This document shows, in pieces, positions 9,973 to 19,314 of a stretch of 58,726 bases of DNA (positions are counted from its first letter, which is position 1; each line of letters opens with the position of its first letter). The notes beneath the pieces were generated by a model, which was not told the origin of the DNA, searched no databases, and worked only from the letters and a program-made list of their open reading frames with translations. The position numbers were made by a program, and so were the translations under genes. The stretch covers positions 1 to 58,726 of the forward strand of contig JAAVLZ010000018.1 of the NCBI GenBank assembly GCA_012034405.1, in the 5' to 3' direction. The stretch comes from Oscillospiraceae bacterium HV4-5-C5C (GTDB lineage: Bacteria > Bacillota > Clostridia > Saccharofermentanales > Fastidiosipilaceae).

Positions 9973-10066
9973 TTGCACTAAATCCATATTGGACTGAAAG
10001 CAGTCAGGTGAAACCCTAAAAGCATCATTTGTCTGATTTCCAGCTATAAGGAGAAACAATCATTAC

Positions 10067-10663
10067 ATGAATTTTCAGACTCATGTTTTTATGGGCAAGG
10101 TAATTGTAAAGGCAGTGAACCAGCGGATTGCCTTTCCAATCAAAGAAAAAGCTTTCTTAGCCGGTCATGTACTGGCCGATTATAGTCCCCTGATGTTTTT
10201 GCACCCTCATCTGGCAGTTTGCTCCATGGACTATGTTCAGTATAAAATCAGCATGCTCAGCGGTATAGATCTGGATATAGAGTCGCTTTTAGGCTCTGAC
10301 CTGCCGGCCTTTCAAATGGGGGTGCTGGCTCATTATATCTGTGACTTTTTTTGTTACGCACATTCAGGAGCCGATTTTGGCAATGTTCGGGAACACCTGC
10401 AGTATGAGGATTTTCTAGATAATTACCGCCGGACCTGGGCGGAACAGCTGCGCGACATTGACTGGGGCGGACAATTTGAACCATTGACCTCGGTTGAGGA
10501 CATACAGGGATACCTTGAAAAAGCGGTCGCGGCCTATAACAAGGGGGGCCAGTCAGTAGAAAAGGATCTGACCCTGGCTATGGAAAACAGCGTCAGGATT
10601 TTACTGTCGGTATCAAGGATCCGGCTCACTCAAAAACAGGCCGTTCTGGCCTGGCAAGCCTGA
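10067..10663 (+). CDS. Zinc-dependent phospholipase C-like protein
   Basis: The 198-residue protein has the spaced His/Asp residues of the zinc-dependent phospholipase C / S1-P1 fold: His6 (THVFMG), His34 and Asp38 (AGHVLADYSP), His89, Asp93 and His99 (VLAHYICDFFCYAHS). Unlike secreted clostridial alpha-toxins it has no signal peptide, so it is probably a cytoplasmic member of the broad family, of unknown substrate. AAGGAGA precedes the ATG. It has its own promoter and appears to be a single-gene unit. Confidence 0.72.
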   Translation: MNFQTHVFMGKVIVKAVNQRIAFPIKEKAFLAGHVLADYSPLMFLHPHLAVCSMDYVQYKISMLSGIDLDIESLLGSDLPAFQMGVLAHYICDFFCYAHSGADFGNVREHLQYEDFLDNYRRTWAEQLRDIDWGGQFEPLTSVEDIQGYLEKAVAAYNKGGQSVEKDLTLAMENSVRILLSVSRIRLTQKQAVLAWQA

Positions 10664-10696
10664 TCAAAAGCGCAGGCTTTTTATGATCTGACCGCT

Positions 10697-10733
10697 CAGG
10701 CTGACGGGGCTCAACCAGTCTGCTGTCAGCCTG
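10697..10733 (+). terminator. Hairpin downstream of the phospholipase C-like gene
   Basis: CAGGCTGAC (10697-10705) and GTCAGCCTG (10725-10733) form a perfect 9-bp stem with a 19-base loop. A T5 run occurs only about 30 bases further on, so termination efficiency is doubtful. Confidence 0.35.
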
Positions 10734-10770
10734 GTGCGGACAGCAGGTTACCTGTGCGCGGCTTTTTCAA

Positions 10771-10779
10771 TGCTATAAT
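10771..10779 (+). promoter_or_regulatory. Extended -10 promoter of pepF
   Basis: TGCTATAAT lies 45 bases upstream of the pepF ATG. No strong -35 hexamer at 16-18 bases. It is one of the recurring (T/C)GCTATAAT promoters of this window. Confidence 0.6.
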
Positions 10780-10824
10780 ACCAAGTAATATGGCATATTC
10801 TGAGAAAGGTATGGAGCAATTGAG

Positions 10825-12633
10825 ATGACAGATAATAAAAAGACACTGGTGCTGAGACAGGCAGCGGATCCGGCTCAGACCTGGGACGTCAAACAGATTT
10901 TCGCCTCTGATCAGGACTGGCTTGAAGCTTATGACACGCTTATTAAGCGGCTGCCGGAATTTAATGAATTTAAAGGTAAACTGGGCGCTTCCGCCAGCTC
11001 CCTGCGGCAGGCGCTGCAACTGCAGACGGAGCTGTCCATCCCGCTGGGCAAACTATATGTTTATGCCCACCTTCGTCATGATGAAGATACGGCCAATCCC
11101 GCATATATAGAGCTGCAGTCCAAAGCCCAGGCGCTCCTGGCTCAGGCCTCCGCGGTATTCTCCTATGTTGACCCTGAACTGGCGGAAATACCTGAGGCAA
11201 CCGTGACAAGCTTTATGCAGCAGGATCCGGCTCTGGAACAATACCGGCATCTGTTTGATAACCTCATCCGCAATGCCAGCCATATCCTGAGTGATCAGGA
11301 GGAGTTCCTGCTGGCTCAGTTAAGCGAAGCGCTCAACGCCAGTTCCAACACCTTTTCCACTTTGAATGATTCCGATTTTGTCTTTCCCTCAGTAAAGGAT
11401 GAACAAGGAACCGCGATAGAATTGAATCACGCCGTTTACGGCACTCTGCTGGAAAGTCAGGATCGCAGGGTCCGTCAGGACGCCTTCCAGGGACTGTATA
11501 AGGTCTATCATCAATTCCGCAATACCCTGGCATCAACCCTGGCCGGGGAGGTCAAAAGCCATAACGCGCTGGCCAAAATCCGCCGCTTTCCTACCGCAAG
11601 GGCGGCCGCGCTGTTTCAGAATAATATTCCGGAATCGGTATTTGATAATCTGCTTTCCACAGTAAATGATCATCTGGATCTGCTCCATCGCTATGTCGGC
11701 TTCCGCCAGAAAACGCTGGGTTTGGATGAGCTGCACAGCTATGATCTTTATGTTTCGCTGGTCAGGGACATTGATGTTCATTACAGTTTTGAAGCCGCCT
11801 GTGAGCTGATGCTCAAGGCCCTCGAACCGCTGGGTGAAACTTATCTGGCAGTGGTCCGCCGGGCTTTAAAGGAACGCTGGATTGATTATGTCCCCAATAA
11901 GGGCAAGCGGTCCGGGGCATATTCAAGCGGAACCTACGGAACCTACCCTTATATCCTGATGAGCTGGCAGGGGACGCTGGACAATGTCTTTACCCTGGTA
12001 CATGAGATGGGACACAGTGTGCATTCTTACTTTACCCGGGAAAACCAGCCCTACCACTATGCGGATTATTCGATCTTCCTGGCGGAGATTGCCTCCACCA
12101 CCAATGAGAACCTGCTGACCGCCTATTTGCTGAAAACAGAGACGGATCCGCGGCTGCGCGCCTATGTGGTCAATCATTATCTGGATGGCTTTAAGGGCAC
12201 GGTTTTCCGGCAGACTCAGTTTGCGGAGTTTGAACATTTGATTCATAAAGCTGATCAGGAGGGCGAAGCGCTGACCGCGGACTTTATGAGTGAGGCCTAT
12301 GCCAGGATCAACCGGCGCTATTATGGCGCCTCACTCACGGAGGATCCGGAAATCAGGCTGGAATGGTCCCGCATCCCGCACTTTTATTACAATTATTATG
12401 TATTCCAGTACGCGACCGGTTTCAGCGCGGCTACAGCTTTCAGCCAGGCGGTGTTAAATGAAGGCAAACCCGCGGTAGAACGGTACATAGGCTATCTGAA
12501 AGCCGGCAATTCTGATTACCCGCTCAACGTCCTTAAAAAGGCCGGACTGGATATGAGCCAGCCGGCTCCGGTGGAGGCGGCTTTAAGTACGTTTGGCCGG
12601 TACCTGGATGAGCTAGAACAGACCGTTTTATGA
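10825..12633 (+). CDS. pepF: Oligoendopeptidase F (M3B metallopeptidase)
   Basis: PepF is a cytoplasmic zinc endopeptidase that degrades oligopeptides of roughly 7-17 residues. The zinc motif HEMGH is at residues 393-397 (TLVHEMGHSVHSYF), and the third ligand Glu421 lies in FLAEIASTTNE. The protein has 602 residues, normal for the family, and retains the C-terminal active-site region (RIPHFYYNYYVFQYATGFSAA). There is no signal peptide. A weak ribosome site precedes the start. It may be co-transcribed with the HAD and dGTPase genes that follow on the same strand with short gaps. Confidence 0.95.
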   Translation: MTDNKKTLVLRQAADPAQTWDVKQIFASDQDWLEAYDTLIKRLPEFNEFKGKLGASASSLRQALQLQTELSIPLGKLYVYAHLRHDEDTANPAYIELQSKAQALLAQASAVFSYVDPELAEIPEATVTSFMQQDPALEQYRHLFDNLIRNASHILSDQEEFLLAQLSEALNASSNTFSTLNDSDFVFPSVKDEQGTAIELNHAVYGTLLESQDRRVRQDAFQGLYKVYHQFRNTLASTLAGEVKSHNALAKIRRFPTARAAALFQNNIPESVFDNLLSTVNDHLDLLHRYVGFRQKTLGLDELHSYDLYVSLVRDIDVHYSFEAACELMLKALEPLGETYLAVVRRALKERWIDYVPNKGKRSGAYSSGTYGTYPYILMSWQGTLDNVFTLVHEMGHSVHSYFTRENQPYHYADYSIFLAEIASTTNENLLTAYLLKTETDPRLRAYVVNHYLDGFKGTVFRQTQFAEFEHLIHKADQEGEALTADFMSEAYARINRRYYGASLTEDPEIRLEWSRIPHFYYNYYVFQYATGFSAATAFSQAVLNEGKPAVERYIGYLKAGNSDYPLNVLKKAGLDMSQPAPVEAALSTFGRYLDELEQTVL

Positions 12634-12684
12634 TGACCTCGGAGCCAGCCTCATAAAAGATCAACTGAAGCAGGGAAGGGAGCC

Positions 12685-13479
12685 ATGATGAAGAAAGCCT
12701 ATCGCTGCCTGTTACTGGACGCGGATGACACCCTATTTGATTTCAGACGTTCGGAACGGCAAGCCGTGCACTGCCTGTTAAAGGAAGCCGGACTGCCGAC
12801 CACCCCGGAAATTCTGGACAAGTATTCTGTCATAAATCTGGAGCTGTGGAAACAGCTGGAAACCGGCGGTATTAACCGGCAGCAACTGCTGGACCAGCGC
12901 TTTACCCGCTTGCTGGCTTATTTGAAAAGCGAAGCGGAATGGCATCCGGAATGGCAGCTGGATCCGCAGATCTGGGACCAGCTGGATGGCAGCCGCTTAA
13001 ACAGCCGGTATCTGGACTTTCTTTGTGAATGCTCCTATCTGATGCCGGAGGCAGATGAGGTTTGTCATTATTTAAAGAACGAGTATCCGCTGGTACTGAT
13101 TACCAACGGCGTCCAGCGTTCGCAGCAAAGTCGTCTGGCCGCGTCAGCCATAGCCGATTGCTTCAGCGCGGTATATGTTTCTGAAACGGTGGGCTGTAAT
13201 AAGCCGGATCCGCGCTTTTTTGGCTTTGTCATGCAGGATCTCAGGGTGACGGATCCCTCTGAATTACTGGTTATCGGCGACTCATTGAGCTCTGATATTC
13301 AGGGCGGCATAAATGCCGGCATCCCGACTTGCTGGTATAATCCCTATAAACTTGAGCTGCCGCGGGATGATCAGGGGCTTGTCCAGGGCCCGAAGCCGGA
13401 TTATGTCATTCACAATTTGAAGGATCTGATCCCGCTGCTGGGGCTGCCGCAACCATCTCAGTCCGGGCTGCCGCAGTGA
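12685..13479 (+). CDS. HAD-family hydrolase, YjjG-like nucleotidase
   Basis: HAD motif I is LLLDADDTLFDF (nucleophile Asp12, Asp14), with LITNGV as motif II, KPDPRFF providing the motif III lysine, and VIGDSLSSDIQGG as motif IV. DADDTLFDF plus a helical cap (residues about 20-100) is characteristic of YjjG-type 5'-nucleotidases that remove non-canonical pyrimidine nucleotides. Substrate assignment is by family only. GGGAGCC precedes tandem ATGs. It follows pepF by 51 bases and precedes the dGTPase-like gene, so a nucleotide-cleaning role would suit its neighbour. Confidence 0.82.
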   Translation: MMKKAYRCLLLDADDTLFDFRRSERQAVHCLLKEAGLPTTPEILDKYSVINLELWKQLETGGINRQQLLDQRFTRLLAYLKSEAEWHPEWQLDPQIWDQLDGSRLNSRYLDFLCECSYLMPEADEVCHYLKNEYPLVLITNGVQRSQQSRLAASAIADCFSAVYVSETVGCNKPDPRFFGFVMQDLRVTDPSELLVIGDSLSSDIQGGINAGIPTCWYNPYKLELPRDDQGLVQGPKPDYVIHNLKDLIPLLGLPQPSQSGLPQ

Positions 13480-13507
13480 ACGATCTGTCCGGGAGGGAAG
13501 CACTGTC

Positions 13508-15013
13508 ATGAATCTGGCTGGAACCTATGAAAACCGAGCTGAACTGCTGGGCCGATATCGGCTTAACTGGCCGACCTTGCTGATCCCGGAGCGCATCCGG
13601 CCTTCGCATCATGAACAGGACCTGGATACGCGCAATGTGTTTGAGCAGGATTATCACCGCATCATCCTGAGCGCGTCTTTCCGGCGCCTGCAGGATAAAA
13701 CCCAGGTTTTCCCGCTGGATCAGTCAGACTTTGTCCGCACCCGGCTGACGCATTCGCTGGAAGTCAGCTCACTGGCCCGTTCGCTGGGACAAACGGTGGC
13801 GCATGAGCTCTACTTTCGTAATCTGGATCCCAGCTTAAGCCCGGAGCTGGAACGGGAGCTCTGCGACCTGCTGCTGGCATCGGGGCTGGTGCATGATATT
13901 GGCAATCCACCCTTTGGACACTATGGTGAAACCACCATCCGGGACTGGTTTCGCCGGCATCTGCCGCAGCTGCGGTATCATGATCACAGTCTGGCTGAGT
14001 GGCTGTCACCGGCTATGCAGGCGGATTTTTTAGAGTTTGAGGGGAATGCTCAGGCTTTGAGGGTTTTATGTAAGCTGCATTTTCTGGTGGATGAACACGG
14101 TATGAATCTGACGCTGCCGTTACTGCATACTTTGATCAAGTATCCGATAGCGTCGACCCAGATACAGCCGCAGAATCCGGATATACGCTTCCATAAAATG
14201 GGCTATTTTCAGGCGGAGCAGGCTCTGTTTGACCGCATTACCACCCGCTGCGGGACCCGGTCTGGCGGGGCCCCGCTTGAAACCGGCTGCCGCCATCCGC
14301 TGACTTATCTGCTGGAGGCCGCGGATGATATATCCTACCGGACCGCGGATATAGAGGATGCTTATAAAAAGGGCCGCTTCACCTACGGGCAGCTTTTGGA
14401 TGAATTACAGGGCAGCCGCGGCCTTGCTGAGGTCACCGCCCGTGATCGGGCGGATTATCTGGAGCTGGTCGCTAAACTGCCGGAGCTGCGCAGGCAGGCG
14501 GATGGGCGGGAGATCAGAAATCCTGAATTATACGCCCTGCAAAACTGGCTGGTCCGGGTACAAAGCCGCATGATTCAGGAAAGCAGTCAGGCCTTTTGCG
14601 ACAACTACGCGGCCATTATGAACGGCTGCTTTCAGCAGGAATTATTCCGCGGCACGGGCAAGCTGATTATGGAAACGCTGGGAGATATTGCCACGCGTTA
14701 TGTGTTCAGATCAAGGCTGATCGTGCAGCTTGAAATAGCGGCCAACACCATTATCAGCGGACTGCTGGATAAATTTGTCCCCGCTTGTCTGTACTGGGAT
14801 ACAGCAGATTTTGACAGCCTGTCCTCTTCTTTGGAACCGCGGCTGATGGAAATTGTCTCAGATAATTATAAGGCCAGTTACAGGTTTTACGCCCAGGGAC
14901 AGGATGAAGCCGGCAGACTTTATCTCAGATTGCTGCTGATTACCGATTATATTTGCGGGATGACGGACAGTTTTGCCAAAACGCTGTATCAAAAAATTAA
15001 CGGGATTTACTAG
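13508..15013 (+). CDS. dgt: Deoxyguanosinetriphosphate triphosphohydrolase-like HD protein
   Basis: dGTPases are HD-domain enzymes that cleave dGTP to deoxyguanosine and triphosphate. Metal-binding residues are visible: His82 (RLTHSLEVSSLAR), His129-Asp130 (GLVHDIGNPPFGHYGE) and a later Asp in LLEAADDISYRTADIEDA. The early SFRRLQDKTQVFPL segment is typical of the family. Length 501 matches the long type. A GGGAGG site lies upstream of the ATG at a long spacing. It directly follows the YjjG-like gene. Confidence 0.92.
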   Translation: MNLAGTYENRAELLGRYRLNWPTLLIPERIRPSHHEQDLDTRNVFEQDYHRIILSASFRRLQDKTQVFPLDQSDFVRTRLTHSLEVSSLARSLGQTVAHELYFRNLDPSLSPELERELCDLLLASGLVHDIGNPPFGHYGETTIRDWFRRHLPQLRYHDHSLAEWLSPAMQADFLEFEGNAQALRVLCKLHFLVDEHGMNLTLPLLHTLIKYPIASTQIQPQNPDIRFHKMGYFQAEQALFDRITTRCGTRSGGAPLETGCRHPLTYLLEAADDISYRTADIEDAYKKGRFTYGQLLDELQGSRGLAEVTARDRADYLELVAKLPELRRQADGREIRNPELYALQNWLVRVQSRMIQESSQAFCDNYAAIMNGCFQQELFRGTGKLIMETLGDIATRYVFRSRLIVQLEIAANTIISGLLDKFVPACLYWDTADFDSLSSSLEPRLMEIVSDNYKASYRFYAQGQDEAGRLYLRLLLITDYICGMTDSFAKTLYQKINGIY

Positions 15014-15112
15014 ACGGCGGGCAGGGTGTGACTGCCCGGGGAGCGGTCAGGCCAAAGCCGGCATCAGCCGGCAGCTTTAAGGCAGCCGGCAGATAGAAAT
15101 GGAAGGCAGTTT

Positions 15113-16381
15113 GTGACAGTGACAGCAATGAACGAAAAGCAGAGTTCCGGACGGCCCGGATTCAAACTCAGTGCCAAGGGCCAGCGGTCCCTGACCGCCG
15201 GCCATCCCTGGGTTTACGCGGAGGAACTGAGTCCGGCTGGTGAGACTGACCTGGACCGGGCGGAGGCTGATAACGGGGGCCTGGTAGATGTTACCGGCAC
15301 CCGCGGTCAGTATCTTGGCAGCGGCTTTTACAGCGCCAGGAGCAAGATCCGGGTCCGGCTGGTGAGCCGTAACGCCAATGACCAGCCGGAAAGCCCGGCC
15401 TTCTGGCGGCGCCGCCTGCAGTATGCCTGGCAATACCGTAAGGCTGTACTGCGGCCAGATGATCTGCTGTGCTGCCGGCTGATTTTTGGGGAAGCAGATC
15501 AGTTCCCCGGCCTGACGGTGGACCGCTATAACGATATTCTGGTGACACAGACGCTGTCAGCGGGCATGGAACGGCTGAAACCGCTCATCTTTGAGCAGCT
15601 GTGCGACGTACTGCGCCAGGATGGGCAGACCATAAACGCCGTTTATGAACGCAATGACGTAGCCTTGAGAGAAAAAGAGGGTCTGGCCCAATATAAAGGT
15701 TTCTGGACTGAAACCGGCGCCGGCGCCGTGGCATCGGGCACTACCATTATCAGCGAAAACGGGGTCCGCTTTGAGGTAGACTATGCGGAGGGGCAAAAGA
15801 CGGGTTATTTTTTAGATCAGAAGAAAACCCGGCAGGCGGTGGCGGAACTGGCCGCTTCCAGACGGGTTCTGGATTGTTTTACCCACACCGGTTCGTTTGC
15901 TCTGAATGCGGCCCGCGGCGGCGCCTTAAGTGTCACCGCAGTCGACTGCAGTGCGCTGGCGCTGCAGCAGGCCGCTGCAAATGAAGCGCTGAATAACTTT
16001 GCTATCAAGGTCGACTGGGTTGAAGCGGATGTCTTTGATTTTCTTCCTCAACTGGGCCGGCGGGCGCCGTATGATTTTGTGATTCTGGATCCGCCTGCTT
16101 TTGCTAAAAGCCGCCGGGTACTGACACAGGCGCTGAAAGGCTACAAGGAAATCAACTACCGGGCTATGAAAGCCCTGCCGCGGGGCGGCTATCTGGCTAC
16201 AGCCAGCTGCAGCCATTTTGTCAGTCCGGAAGCTTTTTTGGCCATGCTGGGAGAGGCCGCCCGGGACGCGGCCGTGGAACTCCGGCAGATTGCCTACATG
16301 CAGCAGGCCCCGGACCACCCGATTTTGCTGAACGTGCCGGAAACGGCTTATCTGAAATTTTACCTGTTCCAGGTTGTTTGA
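15113..16381 (+). CDS. Class I rRNA large-subunit methyltransferase (RlmI-like)
   Basis: This protein combines an N-terminal PUA-like RNA-binding region (LSAKGQRSLTAGHPWVYAEEL) with a Rossmann methyltransferase domain. The SAM-binding region is VLDCFTHTGSFALNAARGG, and the catalytic-loop DPPAFAKS lies at about residues 326-333, followed by ATASCSHFV. This arrangement fits the RlmI/YccW family of 23S rRNA cytosine-C5 methyltransferases; exact target is not provable here. The start is a GTG with GGAAGG six bases upstream; an in-frame ATG five codons later is less well placed. 422 residues. Confidence 0.86.
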   Translation: MTVTAMNEKQSSGRPGFKLSAKGQRSLTAGHPWVYAEELSPAGETDLDRAEADNGGLVDVTGTRGQYLGSGFYSARSKIRVRLVSRNANDQPESPAFWRRRLQYAWQYRKAVLRPDDLLCCRLIFGEADQFPGLTVDRYNDILVTQTLSAGMERLKPLIFEQLCDVLRQDGQTINAVYERNDVALREKEGLAQYKGFWTETGAGAVASGTTIISENGVRFEVDYAEGQKTGYFLDQKKTRQAVAELAASRRVLDCFTHTGSFALNAARGGALSVTAVDCSALALQQAAANEALNNFAIKVDWVEADVFDFLPQLGRRAPYDFVILDPPAFAKSRRVLTQALKGYKEINYRAMKALPRGGYLATASCSHFVSPEAFLAMLGEAARDAAVELRQIAYMQQAPDHPILLNVPETAYLKFYLFQVV

Positions 16382-16433
16382 GGCTGCTGACAGCCTGAAC
16401 CTGAGAACAGCTGCGCGGGGAGGCGCATCATAG

Positions 16434-16808
16434 ATGCCGGATCAAACGAAATCTGCTAAAAATAATCAGGTCTGCGACTGTGATACAGTCCATGAAGACG
16501 TCGTAGCCTTAGTCAGGAGCCGGCTGCCGGATGACGCGCACAGTCAGGACCTGGCCGACTTCTTTAAAGTCTTTTCAGATCCCACCCGGGTCAGGATCGT
16601 CCTGGCGCTGGATGAGCACGAGCTATGTGTCTGTGATCTGGCGGTTCTGCTGAATCTGACTAAATCGGCTATTTCGCATCAACTGGCTTATCTCAGGCAG
16701 CGCAAACTGGTCAGGAACCGCCGGGACGGTAAAACGGTCTACTATTCCCTGGCGGATAAACATATCCAGGATATTATTGAAATTGCGGTGGAGCATACCA
16801 ATGAGTAG
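16434..16808 (+). CDS. ArsR/SmtB-family metal-sensing repressor (CadC/CzrA-like)
   Basis: This 124-residue winged-helix repressor carries both classic metal sites. Cys14 and Cys16 (VCDCDTVH) with Cys65 and Cys67 (ELCVCDLA) make an alpha3N site as in CadC. Asp108 and His110 with His121 and Glu124 (ADKHIQDIIEIAVEHTNE) make an alpha5 site as in SmtB/CzrA. The recognition helix is LTKSAISHQLAYLRQ. Binding of Zn, Cd, Pb or Co would release DNA. Its usual partner, a P-type ATPase or cation diffusion exporter, is not adjacent. It follows the methyltransferase gene by 52 bases on the same strand. Confidence 0.9.
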   Translation: MPDQTKSAKNNQVCDCDTVHEDVVALVRSRLPDDAHSQDLADFFKVFSDPTRVRIVLALDEHELCVCDLAVLLNLTKSAISHQLAYLRQRKLVRNRRDGKTVYYSLADKHIQDIIEIAVEHTNE

Positions 16809-16816
16809 GCGCTTCA

Positions 16817-16851
16817 ACCCGGGCCCGCTTCAGAAGTCTGGCCGCCCGGGT
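16817..16851. terminator. Hairpin between convergent arsR-type and aldo/keto reductase genes
   Basis: ACCCGGGC (16817-16824) pairs with GCCCGGGT (16844-16851). It lies exactly between two convergent genes. There is no T-run on either side, so any termination would be weak or factor-assisted. Confidence 0.35.
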
Positions 16852-16857
16852 CCCGCA

Positions 16858-17844
16858 TCAGGCTAAAATCTCCTCGATCCGCGCCAGTTCTTCTGCTGAA
16901 AAGGTCAGCTGATTTAGCGCGGCCACATCCTCCTTGATCTGTTCAGGTTTGCTGGATCCTATGATCAGGGACGTCAGGGGCTTAAGCCGCAGATTCCAGG
17001 CCAGGGCCATCTGGGACAGCGACTGACCGCGCGCCTGAGCCAGCTGATCCAGCTGCCGCGCTTTAGCCAGCGCTTCCGCCGTGACGCGGCCAGGCTTTAG
17101 AAACTGACTGCCGGAACCGGCGCGGGAGTCAGCCGGGATGCCGTTAAAGTAGCGATTGGTCAGGAGCCCCTGAGCCAGGGATGAAAAAGCGATACAACCG
17201 ATACCTTCCTGTTCCAGAAGCGGCAGCAGATCCGTCTCAATGCCGCGGTCAAACATATTGTAGCGGGACTGGTGGATCAGGCAGTGAATGCCGCGGTCTT
17301 CCAGCAGCCGGGCAGCCCGGCTGCTGTCTGCCGCGCTGTAGTTTGACAGGCCCACATACAACGCCTTGCCCTGCCGGACAGCTGACGCCAGCGCGTCCAT
17401 GGTTTCTTCCAGCGGGGTTTCAGGATCGGGACGGTGGTGATAAAAGATATCAACATAATCCAGGCCCAGCCGGCGGAGACTCTGATCCAGGGAGGCCAGC
17501 AGATATTTGCGCGAGCCCCAGTCTCCGTAAGGCCCCGGCCACATCGTATAACCGGCTTTGGTGGAGATGATCAGCTCATCCCGGTAGGGCCGGAGATCTT
17601 CCTTCAGCAGCCTCCCCAGCGTGACTTCCGCGCTGCCGGGCCGCGGGCCGTAGTTATTGGCCAGGTCAAAATGGGTGATACCCAGGTCAAAGGCGGTCAG
17701 TGCCATAGCCCTGGCAGCGGCGTAATCTGCCGTTTCACCAAAATTATGCCAGAAACCTAAGGACAGGCGGGGCAGTTTAAGGCCGCTTTGCCCGCAGCGC
17801 TGGTAAAGCATGGTCTCATAACGATTTTCATTGGCCTGATACAT
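16858..17844 (-). CDS. Aldo/keto reductase, L-glyceraldehyde-3-phosphate reductase-like
   Basis: The (beta/alpha)8 aldo/keto reductase catalytic set is visible: Asp and Tyr in FDLANNYGPRPGSAE, Lys in ISTKAGYTM, and His in YHHRPDPETP. NADPH contact segments VGLSNY and SLAQGLLTNRYF, and C-terminal IIGSSKPEQI, are also present. The long AGYTMWPGPYGDWGSRKYL insertion is typical of the YghZ/Gpr subgroup, which reduces L-glyceraldehyde 3-phosphate and methylglyoxal. The ATG at 17844 is preferred over 17859 because GAGGAGG lies seven bases upstream. 328 residues. Divergent from the Gfo/Idh/MocA gene. Confidence 0.88.
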   Translation of the reverse strand: MYQANENRYETMLYQRCGQSGLKLPRLSLGFWHNFGETADYAAARAMALTAFDLGITHFDLANNYGPRPGSAEVTLGRLLKEDLRPYRDELIISTKAGYTMWPGPYGDWGSRKYLLASLDQSLRRLGLDYVDIFYHHRPDPETPLEETMDALASAVRQGKALYVGLSNYSAADSSRAARLLEDRGIHCLIHQSRYNMFDRGIETDLLPLLEQEGIGCIAFSSLAQGLLTNRYFNGIPADSRAGSGSQFLKPGRVTAEALAKARQLDQLAQARGQSLSQMALAWNLRLKPLTSLIIGSSKPEQIKEDVAALNQLTFSAEELARIEEILA

Positions 17845-18099
17845 GATAATCCTCCTCAAACGGATATAGACGGGTGGCGGCTGGACTTTTTAACGATACA
17901 TCTATTATATGACAGTGGCAGTGGAAATTTATGTGCTGCTCTGCTTCAAAAAGTCAGGCTTAAGGTTATAATCGAAAGCGTTTAGTCAGCGGCTGGATTA
18001 CCGGCTGGCGAATCTGCCTGAAAAGGGCAGTGGCTGCGCACTGCTGGCATGCAGGCGGTTATCATGATCGGATCAGACTGATCCACAGGAGGATTTTTG

Positions 18100-19314
18100 A
18101 TGGCAGATTTAGCGGATGAGGGCAAAGAACTGTTGGGTAAGCTGAAACAGCAGGGTGACTCGATCTTAGATAAGTTCAAGATGGTTCAGACTGAAAAGGA
18201 GATAGATCTGAGCCGGGTGGTCAAGGTAGCGATTATTGGCTGTGGCTGGATCGCTGAGGCGCATGTGGAGGGCTATCAGGCCTGTCCGGATGTTCAAATC
18301 GTCGCGGCTGCGGATCTGGTGCCCGGAAAGGCGGAGGCCTTTTGCCGGCGCTACGGGATTAAGGGTGCCCGCATCTATGAGAGTGATGAAGCCCTGATTG
18401 CCGCGGAAAAGGATCTGGATGCGGTGAGCATCTGTACCTACAATACACAGCACGCGCCCTGCGCGATTCACGCGTTGAACGCGGGGCTGAATGTCTTGCT
18501 GGAAAAACCCTTTACGGTCACGCTGGAAGAAGCGGTGGCCGTAATGAAAGCGGAAAAGGCTTCCGGTAAAATCCTGTCTATCGGTTTTCAGCCGCGTCTG
18601 GATGCCAATATGCAGATGATTAAAAAAATCGTGGCATCAGGAGAACTGGGCGAGATTTATTATATCCAGACCGGCGGAGGCCGGCGCCGGGGCATCCCCA
18701 CCCCCTTTGGAACCAGCTTTATTGATCAGTCAACCGGCGGCATCGGCGCACTGGGAGATATCGGCTGCTATTCCCTGGATCTGGTACTCAATGCCATTGG
18801 TTATCCCAGGCCGTTGACCGTGAGCGGGTATACCAGCAACTTTTTTGGGACTAATCCGCAATACTATATCAATGAGGGCCAACCGGCCGAATATGCCAGT
18901 CACTTTGGTGTGGATGATTTTGCCGCAGCCTTTGTCCGGCTGGAGGGCGGTATTGTGCTGGACTTCCGCATTGCCTGGGCCATGCACCTGGATACGCCAG
19001 GCGATACCATCATAATGGGCAAAAAAGGTGCCCTGCGGGTGCCGTCCACGGAGTGCTGGAACGGCACGGTGGATAAGCCCATGGTTATTTATCACGAAAT
19101 CGCGGGAGAAGCGGTGGAGACGGTGATCCCTATCATTCAGTCCAGCGGTTCGCTGTTTAATAAAAAGATCCGCTCCTTTGTAGACGCGGTTAAGGATCAT
19201 CTGCCTGCGCCGGTACCGTCCAGCCAGATCCTGTATAATCAGGCAATTATTGATGGGATCAATCGTTCTGCCAGGGCGGGCCGGGAACTCCCGATTGAGA
19301 TTCCGGAGATCTGA
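18100..19314 (+). CDS. Gfo/Idh/MocA-family oxidoreductase with N-terminal helical extension
   Basis: NAD(P)-dependent sugar or polyol dehydrogenase family. The Rossmann motif VAIIGCGWIAEAHVEGY begins around residue 42, and the family lysine is in VLLEKPFTV. The C-terminal beta-sheet domain includes GGIGALGDIGCYSLDLVL. Unusually about 40 residues of charged, amphipathic sequence (DEGKELLGKLKQQGDSILDK) precede the nucleotide-binding fold, which normally begins within the first ten residues. AGGAGG is seven bases before the ATG at 18100. Substrate unknown. A TATAAT upstream (about 17974) may be its promoter. Confidence 0.85.
   Translation: MADLADEGKELLGKLKQQGDSILDKFKMVQTEKEIDLSRVVKVAIIGCGWIAEAHVEGYQACPDVQIVAAADLVPGKAEAFCRRYGIKGARIYESDEALIAAEKDLDAVSICTYNTQHAPCAIHALNAGLNVLLEKPFTVTLEEAVAVMKAEKASGKILSIGFQPRLDANMQMIKKIVASGELGEIYYIQTGGGRRRGIPTPFGTSFIDQSTGGIGALGDIGCYSLDLVLNAIGYPRPLTVSGYTSNFFGTNPQYYINEGQPAEYASHFGVDDFAAAFVRLEGGIVLDFRIAWAMHLDTPGDTIIMGKKGALRVPSTECWNGTVDKPMVIYHEIAGEAVETVIPIIQSSGSLFNKKIRSFVDAVKDHLPAPVPSSQILYNQAIIDGINRSARAGRELPIEIPEI

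Noticed and set aside
15050-15085. GCCGGC-ATCA-GCCGGC hairpin before the methyltransferase gene as terminator
   Set aside because: There is no T-run after it, and GCCGGC is common in this GC-rich DNA.
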